Made by a program: the position numbers and the translations under genes. DNA of 64,000 bases from Streptomyces flavidovirens DSM 40150 (GTDB lineage: Bacteria; Actinomycetota; Actinomycetes; Streptomycetales; Streptomycetaceae). The notes under the pieces were generated by a model. That model saw nothing but the letters and a program-made list of their open reading frames with translations. It ran no database searches and was not told the origin of the DNA. Below are positions 46,416 to 54,540 of this stretch, one piece after another. Numbering within the stretch: the first letter of the stretch is position 1; each line of letters starts with the position of its first letter. The stretch is taken from the NCBI RefSeq assembly GCF_000429085.1, contig NZ_AUBE01000006.1, positions 124,001 through 188,000 of the forward strand. Reading direction: 5' to 3'.

Positions 46416-47009
46416 ATGTCGAACGACCGTCGTGCGCGCCCCCCTCTCCCCCGGTCCGTCGAGGAGGCCATCGCCGCAGAACAGGCAGTCGGCCCCCGGC
46501 AGCGCCTCCGCTACCTCTACTTCTGGGGCCACCGGCCGACCCCCGGCACCGCCAGCGGTCCCGGCTGCCTGAGCCAGTGGTGGCCCGTGGAATTCACCGA
46601 GGACGGCCGCATGTACCGCTCCGCCGAGCACTACATGATGGCGCACAAGGCGTGGCTGTTCGGGGACGCCGAAACCGCCGGCAAAGTCCTTCGGGGCAAG
46701 ACGCCCGGCGAGGCCAAGGTCCTGGGCCGCCAGGTCACCGGCTTCGACGAGGCGATCTGGCGCGAGCACCGCTACGGAATCGTCGTACGCGGCAACATCG
46801 CCAAGTTCGGCCGGCACGACGCCCTGCTCCAGTACCTTCTCGCCACCCGTAACCGCGTCCTGGTCGAGGCCAGCCCGCTGGACCCGGTCTGGGGCATCGG
46901 CCTCTCGGCCGACGACGCCCGCTCCATGTCACCCACCACGTGGCGCGGACTCAACCTCCTCGGCTTCGCCCTGATGGAAGCCCGCGAGACGCTGGCCGAG
47001 GCGGCGTAA
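46416..47009 (+). CDS. NADAR-family N-glycosidase-like protein (YbiA-like)
   Basis: 197 aa from ATG 46416. Conserved NADAR features: YFWGH near the start, SQWWPVEFTEDG, YRSAEHYMMAHKAWLFGD, KFGRHDALLQYLLAT, LVEASPLDPVWGIG and NLLGFALMEARETL. NADAR proteins act on riboflavin-precursor N-glycosides (YbiA) or remove ADP-ribose from nucleic acids; which applies here is unclear. Transcribed alone; its stop lies 4 bases from the stop of the convergent MFS gene. Confidence 0.9.
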   Translation: MSNDRRARPPLPRSVEEAIAAEQAVGPRQRLRYLYFWGHRPTPGTASGPGCLSQWWPVEFTEDGRMYRSAEHYMMAHKAWLFGDAETAGKVLRGKTPGEAKVLGRQVTGFDEAIWREHRYGIVVRGNIAKFGRHDALLQYLLATRNRVLVEASPLDPVWGIGLSADDARSMSPTTWRGLNLLGFALMEARETLAEAA

Positions 47010-47013
47010 GCGC

Positions 47014-48237
47014 TCACGAGGTCCTGCCCGCCCACCTCGCCGGGAAGCCGTGCACCCGCGCGGCGAGCACCACCAGCATCACTGGCACCAGCAGCACCAG
47101 CACGCTCCACGGGAAGGAAGTTGAGCCGAGGCTGTCCAGGAGGATCCCGCCGGCCACTCCGCCGCCCGCCATGGCCGCGTTCCACAAGGTGACGAGCATC
47201 GCTTGCGCGGCGTCGGCCGCGTCGCCGCCCGCGTCGCCCACGGCGGTCTGCAGGAGGGTGGGGGCGCCTCCCCATCCGAGCCCCCACAGCGTCACCGCGA
47301 CGTACACCATGGCGGGGCTGTCGGCCAGCACCGCCAGGATCGCCGCCGCCCCGGCGACCAGGAGGGTGCTGACGACGGTGAGGGCCCGCAGTCGGCGGTT
47401 GATTTGCGCGCCCACGATCCAGATGCTGACCAGGGAGGCGGCGCCGAAGACCAGCAGCACGAGGTCGGTCGAGTCACCCATGCCGAGCCGCTCCAGGAAC
47501 GTGGCGATGAAGGTGTAGAGGATGGTGTGCGCCAGCACAAAGACGAAGGTGACGAACAGGACCGGCGTTACGCCCGAGACGCGTAGCGCCCGCAGAACCG
47601 GAGCCCGGCGGCCGTCCTGCCGCCGCTGTCCGGGATAGTCCGGGACCGTCGCGGTGATCCAGCCGAGCAGGACCACGGTCAGCGCGGTCATGATCAGGAA
47701 CGCCACTTGCCAGCCGAGTGCATTGCCCAGGAAGGTCCCGGCCGGCACTCCCAGCGACAGGGCGACCGGAATGCCGGCCATGGCGATCGCGATCGCTTTG
47801 CCCTGCAGGTGTACGGGCGCCATGCGGCGGGCGTATCCGGCGAGCAGCGCCCAGGCCAGACCGGCGGCCACTCCGGCGACGAAGCGGGCCACCATGGTCA
47901 GCGAGTAGTTCTCCGAAAGTGCCGTCACCGTGTTGGCGGAGGCGAATCCTGCCATCGCCGTCAGCAGCAGGCGCTTGCGCCGCCACCCCGCGGTGGCGGC
48001 GGTCAGCGGGATCGCCGTCAGCGCGGTCCCGATCGCGTAGACCGTCACCGTCTGCCCCGTCGCGGACTCGCTGACGGCCAGGTCGGCGCTCATCGCGGGC
48101 AAGAGGCCGGCGGGCAGAGTCTCCGTCAGGCTGGTGATGAAGACGGCTGTGGCAAGTGCCAGCAGGGCGGGCAGTGGCAGCTTCTGGGTCTTGAATTCGG
48201 CTTGGGGGCGCGTGCGTTCCGTGGTGTGGTTTCTCAT
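47014..48237 (-). CDS. MFS drug/sugar-efflux transporter (AraJ/SotB-like)
   Basis: 407 aa with 12 predicted membrane helices, the DHA1 major-facilitator length. The motif-A-like loop reads GWRRKRLL between helices 2 and 3; helix 1 (ALLALATAVFITSLTETLPA) and the TETLPAGLLPAMSADL segment are typical of AraJ/PbuE/SotB-type efflux pumps. ATG 48237 lies just below a MerR-type operator-promoter, so it is probably induced by the divergent regulator. Substrate unknown. Confidence 0.88.
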   Translation of the reverse strand: MRNHTTERTRPQAEFKTQKLPLPALLALATAVFITSLTETLPAGLLPAMSADLAVSESATGQTVTVYAIGTALTAIPLTAATAGWRRKRLLLTAMAGFASANTVTALSENYSLTMVARFVAGVAAGLAWALLAGYARRMAPVHLQGKAIAIAMAGIPVALSLGVPAGTFLGNALGWQVAFLIMTALTVVLLGWITATVPDYPGQRRQDGRRAPVLRALRVSGVTPVLFVTFVFVLAHTILYTFIATFLERLGMGDSTDLVLLVFGAASLVSIWIVGAQINRRLRALTVVSTLLVAGAAAILAVLADSPAMVYVAVTLWGLGWGGAPTLLQTAVGDAGGDAADAAQAMLVTLWNAAMAGGGVAGGILLDSLGSTSFPWSVLVLLVPVMLVVLAARVHGFPARWAGRTS

Positions 48238-48252
48238 GGTGGCTATGCTCGA

Positions 48253-48274
48253 ACCCTCACATCGATGTGAGGGT
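48253..48274. promoter_or_regulatory. MerR operator-promoter for the MFS gene
   Basis: Perfect 22-bp palindrome (ACCCTCAC-N6-GTGAGGGT) in the 70-base divergent space. On the minus strand TTGACC (-35) is immediately followed by the palindrome, the over-long-spacer layout of MerR-activated promoters. A half-copy (GATGTGAGG) lies at 48291-48299, towards the MerR gene. Confidence 0.82.
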
Positions 48275-48307
48275 CAACGCGGTCAAGTGAGATGTGAGGC
48301 AGGCCAC

Positions 48308-48685
48308 ATGCGCATCGGAGAGCTGTCGGAGCGCACCAACACACCCCGGCGACTGCTGCGCTACTACGAGGAGCAGGGCCTGATCGCCGCCGACCGCTCC
48401 CCCAACGGCTACCGCGAGTACGACGAACGCTTCGTGGACCGCGTCATGCAGATCAGAGGACTGCTCGACGCCGGACTGCCGACCCGGATCATCAAACAAA
48501 TCCTCCCGTGCCTCGACAAACCCCGCGTCATCCACTTCCCCGACGCGACACCGGAGATGCTCGCCACGCTGCGACACGAACGCGACCGGATGAACGCGCG
48601 CATCGAATGCCTCATCCGCAACAGGGACGCCATGGAGGAGTACCTCGACGCGGTAAGCGGCACCCTGCGCCGGCACTCCGTGTGA
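48308..48685 (+). CDS. MerR-family transcriptional regulator
   Basis: 125 aa. The winged-HTH N-terminus is canonical: MRIGELSERTNTPRRLLRYY, then EEQGLIAADRSPNGYREYDE. A dimerising coiled coil follows (~res 75-115, ATLRHERDRMNARIECLIRN). There is one Cys in the hinge (LPCLDK) and one in the coil, and no metal-binding cysteine pair, so an organic ligand is more likely than a metal. It is divergent from the MFS pump and most likely controls it. Confidence 0.92.
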   Translation: MRIGELSERTNTPRRLLRYYEEQGLIAADRSPNGYREYDERFVDRVMQIRGLLDAGLPTRIIKQILPCLDKPRVIHFPDATPEMLATLRHERDRMNARIECLIRNRDAMEEYLDAVSGTLRRHSV

Positions 48686-48688
48686 ACG

Positions 48689-49384
48689 TCACACCAGCCG
48701 GCGCGCCGTCGCCCAGCGCGTCAGCTCGTGCCGGTTCGAGAGCTGGAGCTTGCGCAGCACCGCCGACACATGGGACTCGACCGTCTTCACCGAGATGAAG
48801 AGCTGCTTCGCGATCTCCTTGTACGCGTAACCCCGCGCGATCAGCCGCAGCACCTCCCGCTCCCGCTGCGTCAGCCGGTCCAGGTCCTCGTCGACCGGCG
48901 GTGCGTCCGTCGACGCGAACGCGTCCAGTACGAATCCCGCGAGCCGCGGCGAGAAGACCGCGTCGCCGTCCTGCACCCGGAAGACCGAGTCGACGAGGTC
49001 CGTACCCGTGATCGTCTTCGTGACGTACCCGCGCGCCCCGCCCCGGATCACGCCGATCACGTCCTCCGCCGCGTCCGACACCGACAGCGCCAGGAACCGC
49101 ACCGGGTTCTCCACCGCCCCCATCAGCGGCGCGCACCGGCGCAGGACTTCGACGCCGCCGCCGCCCGGCAGGTGGACGTCGAGCAGGACCACCTCGGGGC
49201 GGGTCGCCGTGATGACCGTGACCGCCTGGTCGACGTCGGCGGCTTCGCCGACCACCTCGACGCCGGTCGTCGCGGTCTGCCCGATCTCCGCCCGCACCCC
49301 CGTACGGAACATCCGGTGGTCGTCCACCAGGACCACCCGCACATGCCGGCCGGGCCGGTCCTGGGTTCCCTCGGTCTCCGTCAT
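48689..49384 (-). CDS. NarL/LuxR-type response regulator
   Basis: 231 aa. Receiver domain with acidic pair VVLVDDHRMFR, phospho-acceptor Asp in VVLLDVHLPGGGG, Ser in FLALSVSDAAED and Lys in GYVTKTITG. The C-terminal LuxR HTH reads LTQREREVLRLIARGYAYKE then SVKTVESHVSAVLRKL. Its ATG overlaps the stop of the kinase gene (4 bases), so the pair is one operon. It probably controls envelope-stress genes, judging by the PspC partners. Confidence 0.95.
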   Translation of the reverse strand: MTETEGTQDRPGRHVRVVLVDDHRMFRTGVRAEIGQTATTGVEVVGEAADVDQAVTVITATRPEVVLLDVHLPGGGGVEVLRRCAPLMGAVENPVRFLALSVSDAAEDVIGVIRGGARGYVTKTITGTDLVDSVFRVQDGDAVFSPRLAGFVLDAFASTDAPPVDEDLDRLTQREREVLRLIARGYAYKEIAKQLFISVKTVESHVSAVLRKLQLSNRHELTRWATARRLV

Positions 49385-50673
49385 GCGTCCGCCGCCCTTT
49401 CCATCTCAAGCTCGACTTCCGTGCCCCCGTCGGGCGCGGAACGCAGTCTCGCCGTGCCGCCGTTGCGCTGCATGCGGCCGATGATCGATTCCCGTACGCC
49501 CATACGGTCGCCCGGCACCGCGTCCAGATCGAACCCCGGCCCCCGGTCCCGTACGGAAACGAACACCGTCCGGCCCTCGACTTCCGCGTACACCTGCACC
49601 GCCCCGCCCTCGCCACCGTACTTGGCGGCGTTCACCATCGCCTCGCGCGCGGCCTGCATCTGCGCGACCAGTTTGTCGTCGAGCGGGCAGTCGCCGACGA
49701 CCACGACCTCCAGCGGTACGCCGTGCTGGTCCTCGACCTCCGCCGCCGCCCGCTTGACCGCCTCGGCCAGGGTGCCGGGCTCCTCGGACTCGTCCTTGCC
49801 GGTGCCCTCCGGCTTGTAGAGCCAGTTGCGCAGCTCACGCTCCTGGGCGCGGGCGAGGCGCCGTACCTCCCCCGGCTCCTCCGCGTTGCGCTGGATCAGC
49901 GTCAGGGTGTGGAGGACCGAGTCGTGTACGTGCGCCGCTACTTCGGCGCGTTCCTGGGCGCGGATGCGCATCAGGCGCTCCTCGGACAGGTCCTGGGTCA
50001 TACGGACCAGCCAGGGCCCCGCGAGGAGCGCGATGCCGGTGACGACCGCGAGCGCCGCCGTCAGTACGTTGCCGAGCTGCGCCGCGGAGCCCCGTACCAC
50101 CAGGAATGCCGTGAGGCCGACGCCGACCAGCGCCACGCCCGCCATGCCGCGTGCCAGTTGCAGCATCCGGCGGCGGCGGGGCGCTTGCGTCCAGTGGGCG
50201 CGGCGCGCGTTGTCGGCCTGGCGCCATACGAGGACGACGCCGAGGCCGATCAGCAGTGCCGGCCAGACGTACCGCCCGGCCTGGCCGCCCACGTCGACGT
50301 TGGTGACGAAGGTGACGGCGCCGACGAGAAGCGCGAAGAGAGCGAAGACCTGGCCCTTGTCGGGCTTGCGGAGCTTGCGGCGCCCGTCGGGTGTGGTCGC
50401 GAACGCCGAGCGCGGCGCGTCCACGCCGCCCACGCCGAGCGGCACCACGAACCAGAAGACGGCGTACAGCAGCGCGCCGAGGCCGTCCGAGAGGAAGAGT
50501 GCGAGGAAGACGATCCGTACCCAGACGACCGGCAGCCCGAGATGCCCGGCGAGCCCGCGCGCGACGCCTCCGAGCATCCGCCCTTCGGCGCTGCGGTAGA
50601 GCTTGCGCGGCTGCGGCTCCTCCGGTTCCGGGGCGCGGGCGCTCGCGGCTCGGCGGGGCGTGGCGACTGGCAT
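49381..50673 (-). CDS. PspC-domain sensor histidine kinase
   Basis: 430 aa from ATG 50673. The N-terminal PspC domain (KLYRSAEGRMLGGVARGLAG, ~res 24-78) includes a membrane helix; three to four more helices follow (to ~res 215). HisKA_3 dimerisation domain with phospho-His in QERAEVAAHVHDSVLHTL (~res 250) and HATPase_c domain with N-box (AREAMVNAAKYG) and G-box (VRDRGPGFDLDAV). Kinase of a NarL-type two-component system; the PspC domain suggests it senses membrane stress. Divergent from another PspC gene, so the set may be jointly controlled. Confidence 0.94.
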   Translation of the reverse strand: MPVATPRRAASARAPEPEEPQPRKLYRSAEGRMLGGVARGLAGHLGLPVVWVRIVFLALFLSDGLGALLYAVFWFVVPLGVGGVDAPRSAFATTPDGRRKLRKPDKGQVFALFALLVGAVTFVTNVDVGGQAGRYVWPALLIGLGVVLVWRQADNARRAHWTQAPRRRRMLQLARGMAGVALVGVGLTAFLVVRGSAAQLGNVLTAALAVVTGIALLAGPWLVRMTQDLSEERLMRIRAQERAEVAAHVHDSVLHTLTLIQRNAEEPGEVRRLARAQERELRNWLYKPEGTGKDESEEPGTLAEAVKRAAAEVEDQHGVPLEVVVVGDCPLDDKLVAQMQAAREAMVNAAKYGGEGGAVQVYAEVEGRTVFVSVRDRGPGFDLDAVPGDRMGVRESIIGRMQRNGGTARLRSAPDGGTEVELEMERAADA

Positions 50674-50898
50674 GCCCCGATGGTCACATGTACGGGCAGG
50701 TCCGGGCATCAGGGTCGGTCCCCTACATACCCCTGACTGGTGGCCTCGGCAGACCCCTGAACCCTGGCTGCCCGCCCCGGCCGCCCCCGCCCCGCCCCCG
50801 GCCTCCGCGGCCCCGCCGCCCGGCTCGGGGTCGAAATCAGGGATCGTCCAGGGTCGGCGCGGGTGCCGCGGCGCCGGACCGGCCCTCACCATGGACGT

Positions 50899-52260
50899 AT
50901 GACACAGCCGTACGACGCTGCCGCTCCCCCGGGGGCCGCGGACGAGCCGATGGAGCAGCCGCCGCTGCGCCGCAGCAAGCGGCACAAGCTGGTGGGCGGC
51001 GTGTGCGGCGGACTGGGGCGGCACTTCGACCTCGACCCGGTGATCTTCCGGATATGCCTTGGCGTCCTGACCGTCACCGGCGGCCTCGGCCTGATCTTCT
51101 ACGGCTTCGCCTGGCTCTTCATCCCGCTCGACGGCGAGGACGAGAACGAGGCCCGCCGGCTCCTGACGGGCCGCGTCGACGGCGCCACCCTCATCGCCGT
51201 GCTGTTCGCCCTCGTCGGCTGCGGCCTCTTCCTCTCCATGCTCAACAACGGCACCGTCCTCGGCTTCGCCGTGCTGCTCACGCTCGCCCTCACCGGCGCC
51301 ACCTACTGGTCCCAGCGGCGCCGCCTCGTCGACCCCGAGACCGGACCGGTCGACCCGGTGGCCGCGCAGGCGGCCGCCGTCGCACCCCCCGAGACACAGG
51401 CGCCGCCCGTCCCCGGTGCGCCCTCCTGGTGGCGGGACCCCATCATCAAGGACGGCACGACGGGCCCGGTCAGCACCGGCTACCTGTGGGGGCCCGAAAG
51501 CGCGGTCGTCGACGAGGCGCCGGACCCGGGCCGGGGCCCGGCCGACGCCCCCGGCCTTTCCCCGCAGCGGCGGCGCGACCCGGCGACGCGCGGGCCGCGC
51601 GGCATCGGCGGGCGGGTGTTCCTGCTCGCCGTGCTCGCGGGCGGACTGGGCACCGGCCTGTCGTGGGACGCGCAGCCGCTCGGCACGAGTCTGCAGATCG
51701 GCCTGTCCTGCGCGCTCGCCGTCTTCGGGCTCGGCATCGCGGTCAGCGCGTTCCGCGGGCGTACGGGCGTCGGCACGATCCTGCTGACCGTGATCACGGC
51801 GCTGATGCTGACCGGCGCCTCCGCGCTGCCGAAGCAGATCTCCACGGACTGGATGCGTACGAACTGGAAGCCCGCATCGGCCTCGGCCGTGCGGCCCGCG
51901 TACGCACTCGGGTCGGGCGTGGGGACGCTCGACCTCAGCGGCGTACGCGTCCCCGCGGGCTCCTCGGTGGCCACACGGGCGGAGGTCGGTGCGGGGCAGC
52001 TCAAGATCGTCGTACCGAAGGACGTGACGGTGGAACTGCGCATGAAGGTGGGTGTCGGTGACATCCAGCTTCCGGGGAACAAGCCACAGGACTTCGTCAT
52101 CCACACGGACCAGGACCAGCGCCGGACGCTGAAACCGCCGGAGCCGCTGAAGCAGCCGGAGCCGACGGAGCCGACGGAGCGCGGCAGGTCCGCCGGGACG
52201 CTTCGGCTGGATCTCGAAGTCGGCGTCGGCCAGGTGGAGGTGACCCGTGCCGCAAAGTGA
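50899..52260 (+). CDS. PspC-domain membrane protein with LiaF/DUF4097-like C-terminus
   Basis: 453 aa from ATG 50899. PspC domain at ~res 22-78 (HKLVGGVCGGLGRHFDLDPV), then membrane helices at ~95-125 (two), ~225-240, ~253-265 and ~285-305. The C-terminal ~130 residues are a beta-helix-like domain (VGAGQLKIVVPKDVTVELRM) like those of LiaF/DUF4097 envelope-stress proteins. Divergent from the kinase, 225 bases apart, and probably its accessory or target. Its 3' end overlaps the next gene by 14 bases. Confidence 0.88.
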   Translation: MTQPYDAAAPPGAADEPMEQPPLRRSKRHKLVGGVCGGLGRHFDLDPVIFRICLGVLTVTGGLGLIFYGFAWLFIPLDGEDENEARRLLTGRVDGATLIAVLFALVGCGLFLSMLNNGTVLGFAVLLTLALTGATYWSQRRRLVDPETGPVDPVAAQAAAVAPPETQAPPVPGAPSWWRDPIIKDGTTGPVSTGYLWGPESAVVDEAPDPGRGPADAPGLSPQRRRDPATRGPRGIGGRVFLLAVLAGGLGTGLSWDAQPLGTSLQIGLSCALAVFGLGIAVSAFRGRTGVGTILLTVITALMLTGASALPKQISTDWMRTNWKPASASAVRPAYALGSGVGTLDLSGVRVPAGSSVATRAEVGAGQLKIVVPKDVTVELRMKVGVGDIQLPGNKPQDFVIHTDQDQRRTLKPPEPLKQPEPTEPTERGRSAGTLRLDLEVGVGQVEVTRAAK

Positions 52261-52522
52261 CATCCCGAGCACCGAGAACCGGCCCGGACAGCGCCCCACC
52301 CGCTTCCGGCACGAGTTCAGGCCCGGCAAGCTGATCAGCGGCCTCGTCGTACTGGGCACGGCCGCGGCGTACACAGGAGACGCCACAGGCGCATGGCAGG
52401 TGCCCGCCTACGCCGCGGTTCCGGTCATCTGCCTCGGGCTGCTGCTCGCGGGCGCGACGAGCTGGGTGGTCTACAGCGTGCGCCGGCGGCGCGCCGCGAG
52501 GGCGGCGTCGACGGAGAAGTGA
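52247..52522 (+). CDS. Small two-helix membrane protein
   Basis: 91 aa from GTG 52247, overlapping the PspC gene's end. Two hydrophobic helices (LISGLVVLGTAAAYTGDA, AAVPVICLGLLLAGATSWVV) with a short basic tail (YSVRRRRAARA). Function unknown; coupled to the PspC protein. Its 3' end overlaps the convergent DoxX gene by 52 bases. Confidence 0.78.
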   Translation: MPQSDIPSTENRPGQRPTRFRHEFRPGKLISGLVVLGTAAAYTGDATGAWQVPAYAAVPVICLGLLLAGATSWVVYSVRRRRAARAASTEK

Positions 52523-53040
52523 GCGGCGCCCCCGAGCACCAGCGGCAGCCAGGCCATGAGATAGGCCAGGTCGTTCCCGTAGTAGTACGGGTCCGACGCC
52601 CAGCTCACCGTCAGCCACAGGCTCAGCGAGATCAGCGCCCCGCCGAGCGCGGCGAGGCGGGCGAGAAGTCCGATCAGGGTGCCGATGCCGACGGCGAGTT
52701 CACCGATAGCGATGGCGTGACCGAAGCCCTCGGGGTTCTTGAGCGCGAGATCGACGAGGGCGGGGATGGCGGAGGTGTCACGCACGCCGCGCATCATCTC
52801 GCCGACCGACCCGGTGCCGCTCGCGGACATGAACTGGCTGTCCGTCAGCTTGTCGAGACCGGCGTAGACGAAGGTGACGCCAAGGAAGATCCGCAGCGGC
52901 AGGAGCGAGTAGCGACGCGCCGTGGCCCGCAGGCCGCCGCGCCCGCGCGGCCCGTCGCCCATTCCCGTGCCCATGCCCGCGCCCATGCCCGTTCCCGTCA
53001 TGACGCCGTTGCCGCCGCCGGCCCGATACCCGTGACTCAT
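52471..53040 (-). CDS. DoxX-family membrane protein
   Basis: 189 aa from ATG 53040. A Gly/Met-rich N-terminus is followed by the DoxX four-helix core: LLPLRIFLGVTFVYAGLDKL, then AIAIGELAVGIGTLIGLLAR, AALGGALISLSLWLTVSW and LAYLMAWLPLVLGGAAHF. DoxX proteins act in redox homeostasis at the membrane (with SodA/SseA in mycobacteria). The 3' end overlaps the convergent small membrane-protein gene. Confidence 0.9.
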   Translation of the reverse strand: MSHGYRAGGGNGVMTGTGMGAGMGTGMGDGPRGRGGLRATARRYSLLPLRIFLGVTFVYAGLDKLTDSQFMSASGTGSVGEMMRGVRDTSAIPALVDLALKNPEGFGHAIAIGELAVGIGTLIGLLARLAALGGALISLSLWLTVSWASDPYYYGNDLAYLMAWLPLVLGGAAHFSVDAALAARRRRTL

Positions 53041-53164
53041 GGTCTGGTCCCGCCTCTCCGAAGCGTCAGCGCCGTGCGGCGCGGGCACGATTGTCCCCGC
53101 GCCCCTCGAAGAGGGATACGTATGCAACGGTGATCCGGCTCAAACGGCCGGTCACGAGTGCTGC

Positions 53165-54430
53165 TCAGTCGGTGACGTCGATCGTCACCCGGTCGGTCTC
53201 CGCACCCGCCGCCGTCACCACCTGCACATCGACGCGGCCCGGCTCGACCTCCACCGGGACGGGCACGGTCAGCACCGTGTCCGTCGGGTTGGCGAATCCG
53301 CCGGGCACCGGGATCAGCGGCACATGGACGTGCACCGTCCCGATCCGTACGACCATCCGCGCCAGCCGCTCGGGAGTCCCCGCGCCCGGTGGTACGAAGC
53401 CCGCGCCACGGATCTCGATGTCGTCGCCGGTACGGATGGGCGCGTCCAGATCGCCCGCTTCCCTGGCCCGTACGACCGACAGCACCACCGGACGGCCGCC
53501 CTCCGCGAACTTCCCCGCGAAGTACGTCGCCGCCGAGACCGCCACCAGCAGGGCCAGGCCCCACGGCAGATCGGGCAGTTGCTCGGGCCGCCGGGCGAGA
53601 CGTACCGCCGCGAACACCACCGCGACCGCGTTCACCAGGACGTACTGGACATCGGCGAAGTTGCCGCGGCCCGCGTCGTCGGTGAGCAGGTCGGCGGCAC
53701 GGGGACGGTCGGCCCGTACCTTCTGCAGGCGCCGGCTGAGGACGCGCAGGGTCACCACATGGCGTACGACGACGGCGATGGCGCAGGTCAGCGCGAGGAC
53801 GGTCAGCATGCCGAGGCCGCGGGCGAGTTCCAGGCCGGCGATGAGCGCGTCGCGGTCGGCGTGGTCGGACGCGCCGGCCAGCTCAACCGCGATCACCAGC
53901 ACGGCGAAGACGACGAGCAGCACCCAGCTCCCGGCGACGGCGCGCGAGGTGGACAGCCGGTTGTCCTCGCCGATGAGGGGCGCGAGGAGACCACCGCGCG
54001 CCCGGTGCGCGCGCGCCGCGCCGGTCAGCAGGGCGGCGGTGACGAGCGCGGCGACCAGCCCCGCCGTACGGGCGGAGGTCCAGCCGGCTCCGATGGCCGT
54101 GAACGCCTGAACGAGCATCAGCACGACGACCCCGCCCCACACCACGAACAGCGTGGAGCGCCACACCATGCCGAGCCACGCCTCGCCCGCCTGCCGGCTG
54201 CGCTCGGCGACCGCGCGCGCCGACTGGGTCAGCTCGTCCGACACCCACTGACGCGAGGCACCGGCGGAATGGGCGACGGCGGCGGGCAGGCCCTGACCCG
54301 CTGCCAGGCCGTCGCGCTTGGCGAGGAAGGCGGAAACGGCACGGCGGTGACCCTCGCGGGCGCCGTGCGGGCAGTCGCCGCACGTGCAACCGCCACTGTG
54401 CGTGCTCTGTCGTGCCTCTTGCACAGCCAC
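53165..54430 (-). CDS. Membrane protein with N-terminal CxCxxC motif and beta-rich C-terminus
   Basis: 421 aa from GTG 54430 (GTG 54424 also possible; GAGAGGG ~11 bases upstream). Residues ~13-20 read GGCTCGDCPHG, a possible metal-binding cluster on the cytoplasmic side. Eight or so membrane helices fill ~85-325, and the last ~95 residues form a beta domain (IRTGDDIEIRGAGFVPPGAG, VPVPVEVEPGRVDVQVVTAA) like an IPT/TIG fold. I do not recognise the family. Confidence 0.75.
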   Translation of the reverse strand: MAVQEARQSTHSGGCTCGDCPHGAREGHRRAVSAFLAKRDGLAAGQGLPAAVAHSAGASRQWVSDELTQSARAVAERSRQAGEAWLGMVWRSTLFVVWGGVVVLMLVQAFTAIGAGWTSARTAGLVAALVTAALLTGAARAHRARGGLLAPLIGEDNRLSTSRAVAGSWVLLVVFAVLVIAVELAGASDHADRDALIAGLELARGLGMLTVLALTCAIAVVVRHVVTLRVLSRRLQKVRADRPRAADLLTDDAGRGNFADVQYVLVNAVAVVFAAVRLARRPEQLPDLPWGLALLVAVSAATYFAGKFAEGGRPVVLSVVRAREAGDLDAPIRTGDDIEIRGAGFVPPGAGTPERLARMVVRIGTVHVHVPLIPVPGGFANPTDTVLTVPVPVEVEPGRVDVQVVTAAGAETDRVTIDVTD

Positions 54431-54540
54431 GGAAGTTGCCGCCCTCTCGAAACCTGCTGAAGGGAACTTCCCTCCGGTGTAGGGGAATTGTGCCGTACGA
54501 AGAGAGGTCCCCGCGTCACCCACAGGGGGGTGGGCGCGGG

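Noticed and set aside
49069-49085. CACCGACAG word inside the response-regulator gene considered as a further PafBC-type site
   Set aside because: It is within coding sequence, has no TAnnnT at the right spacing and points into no start codon.
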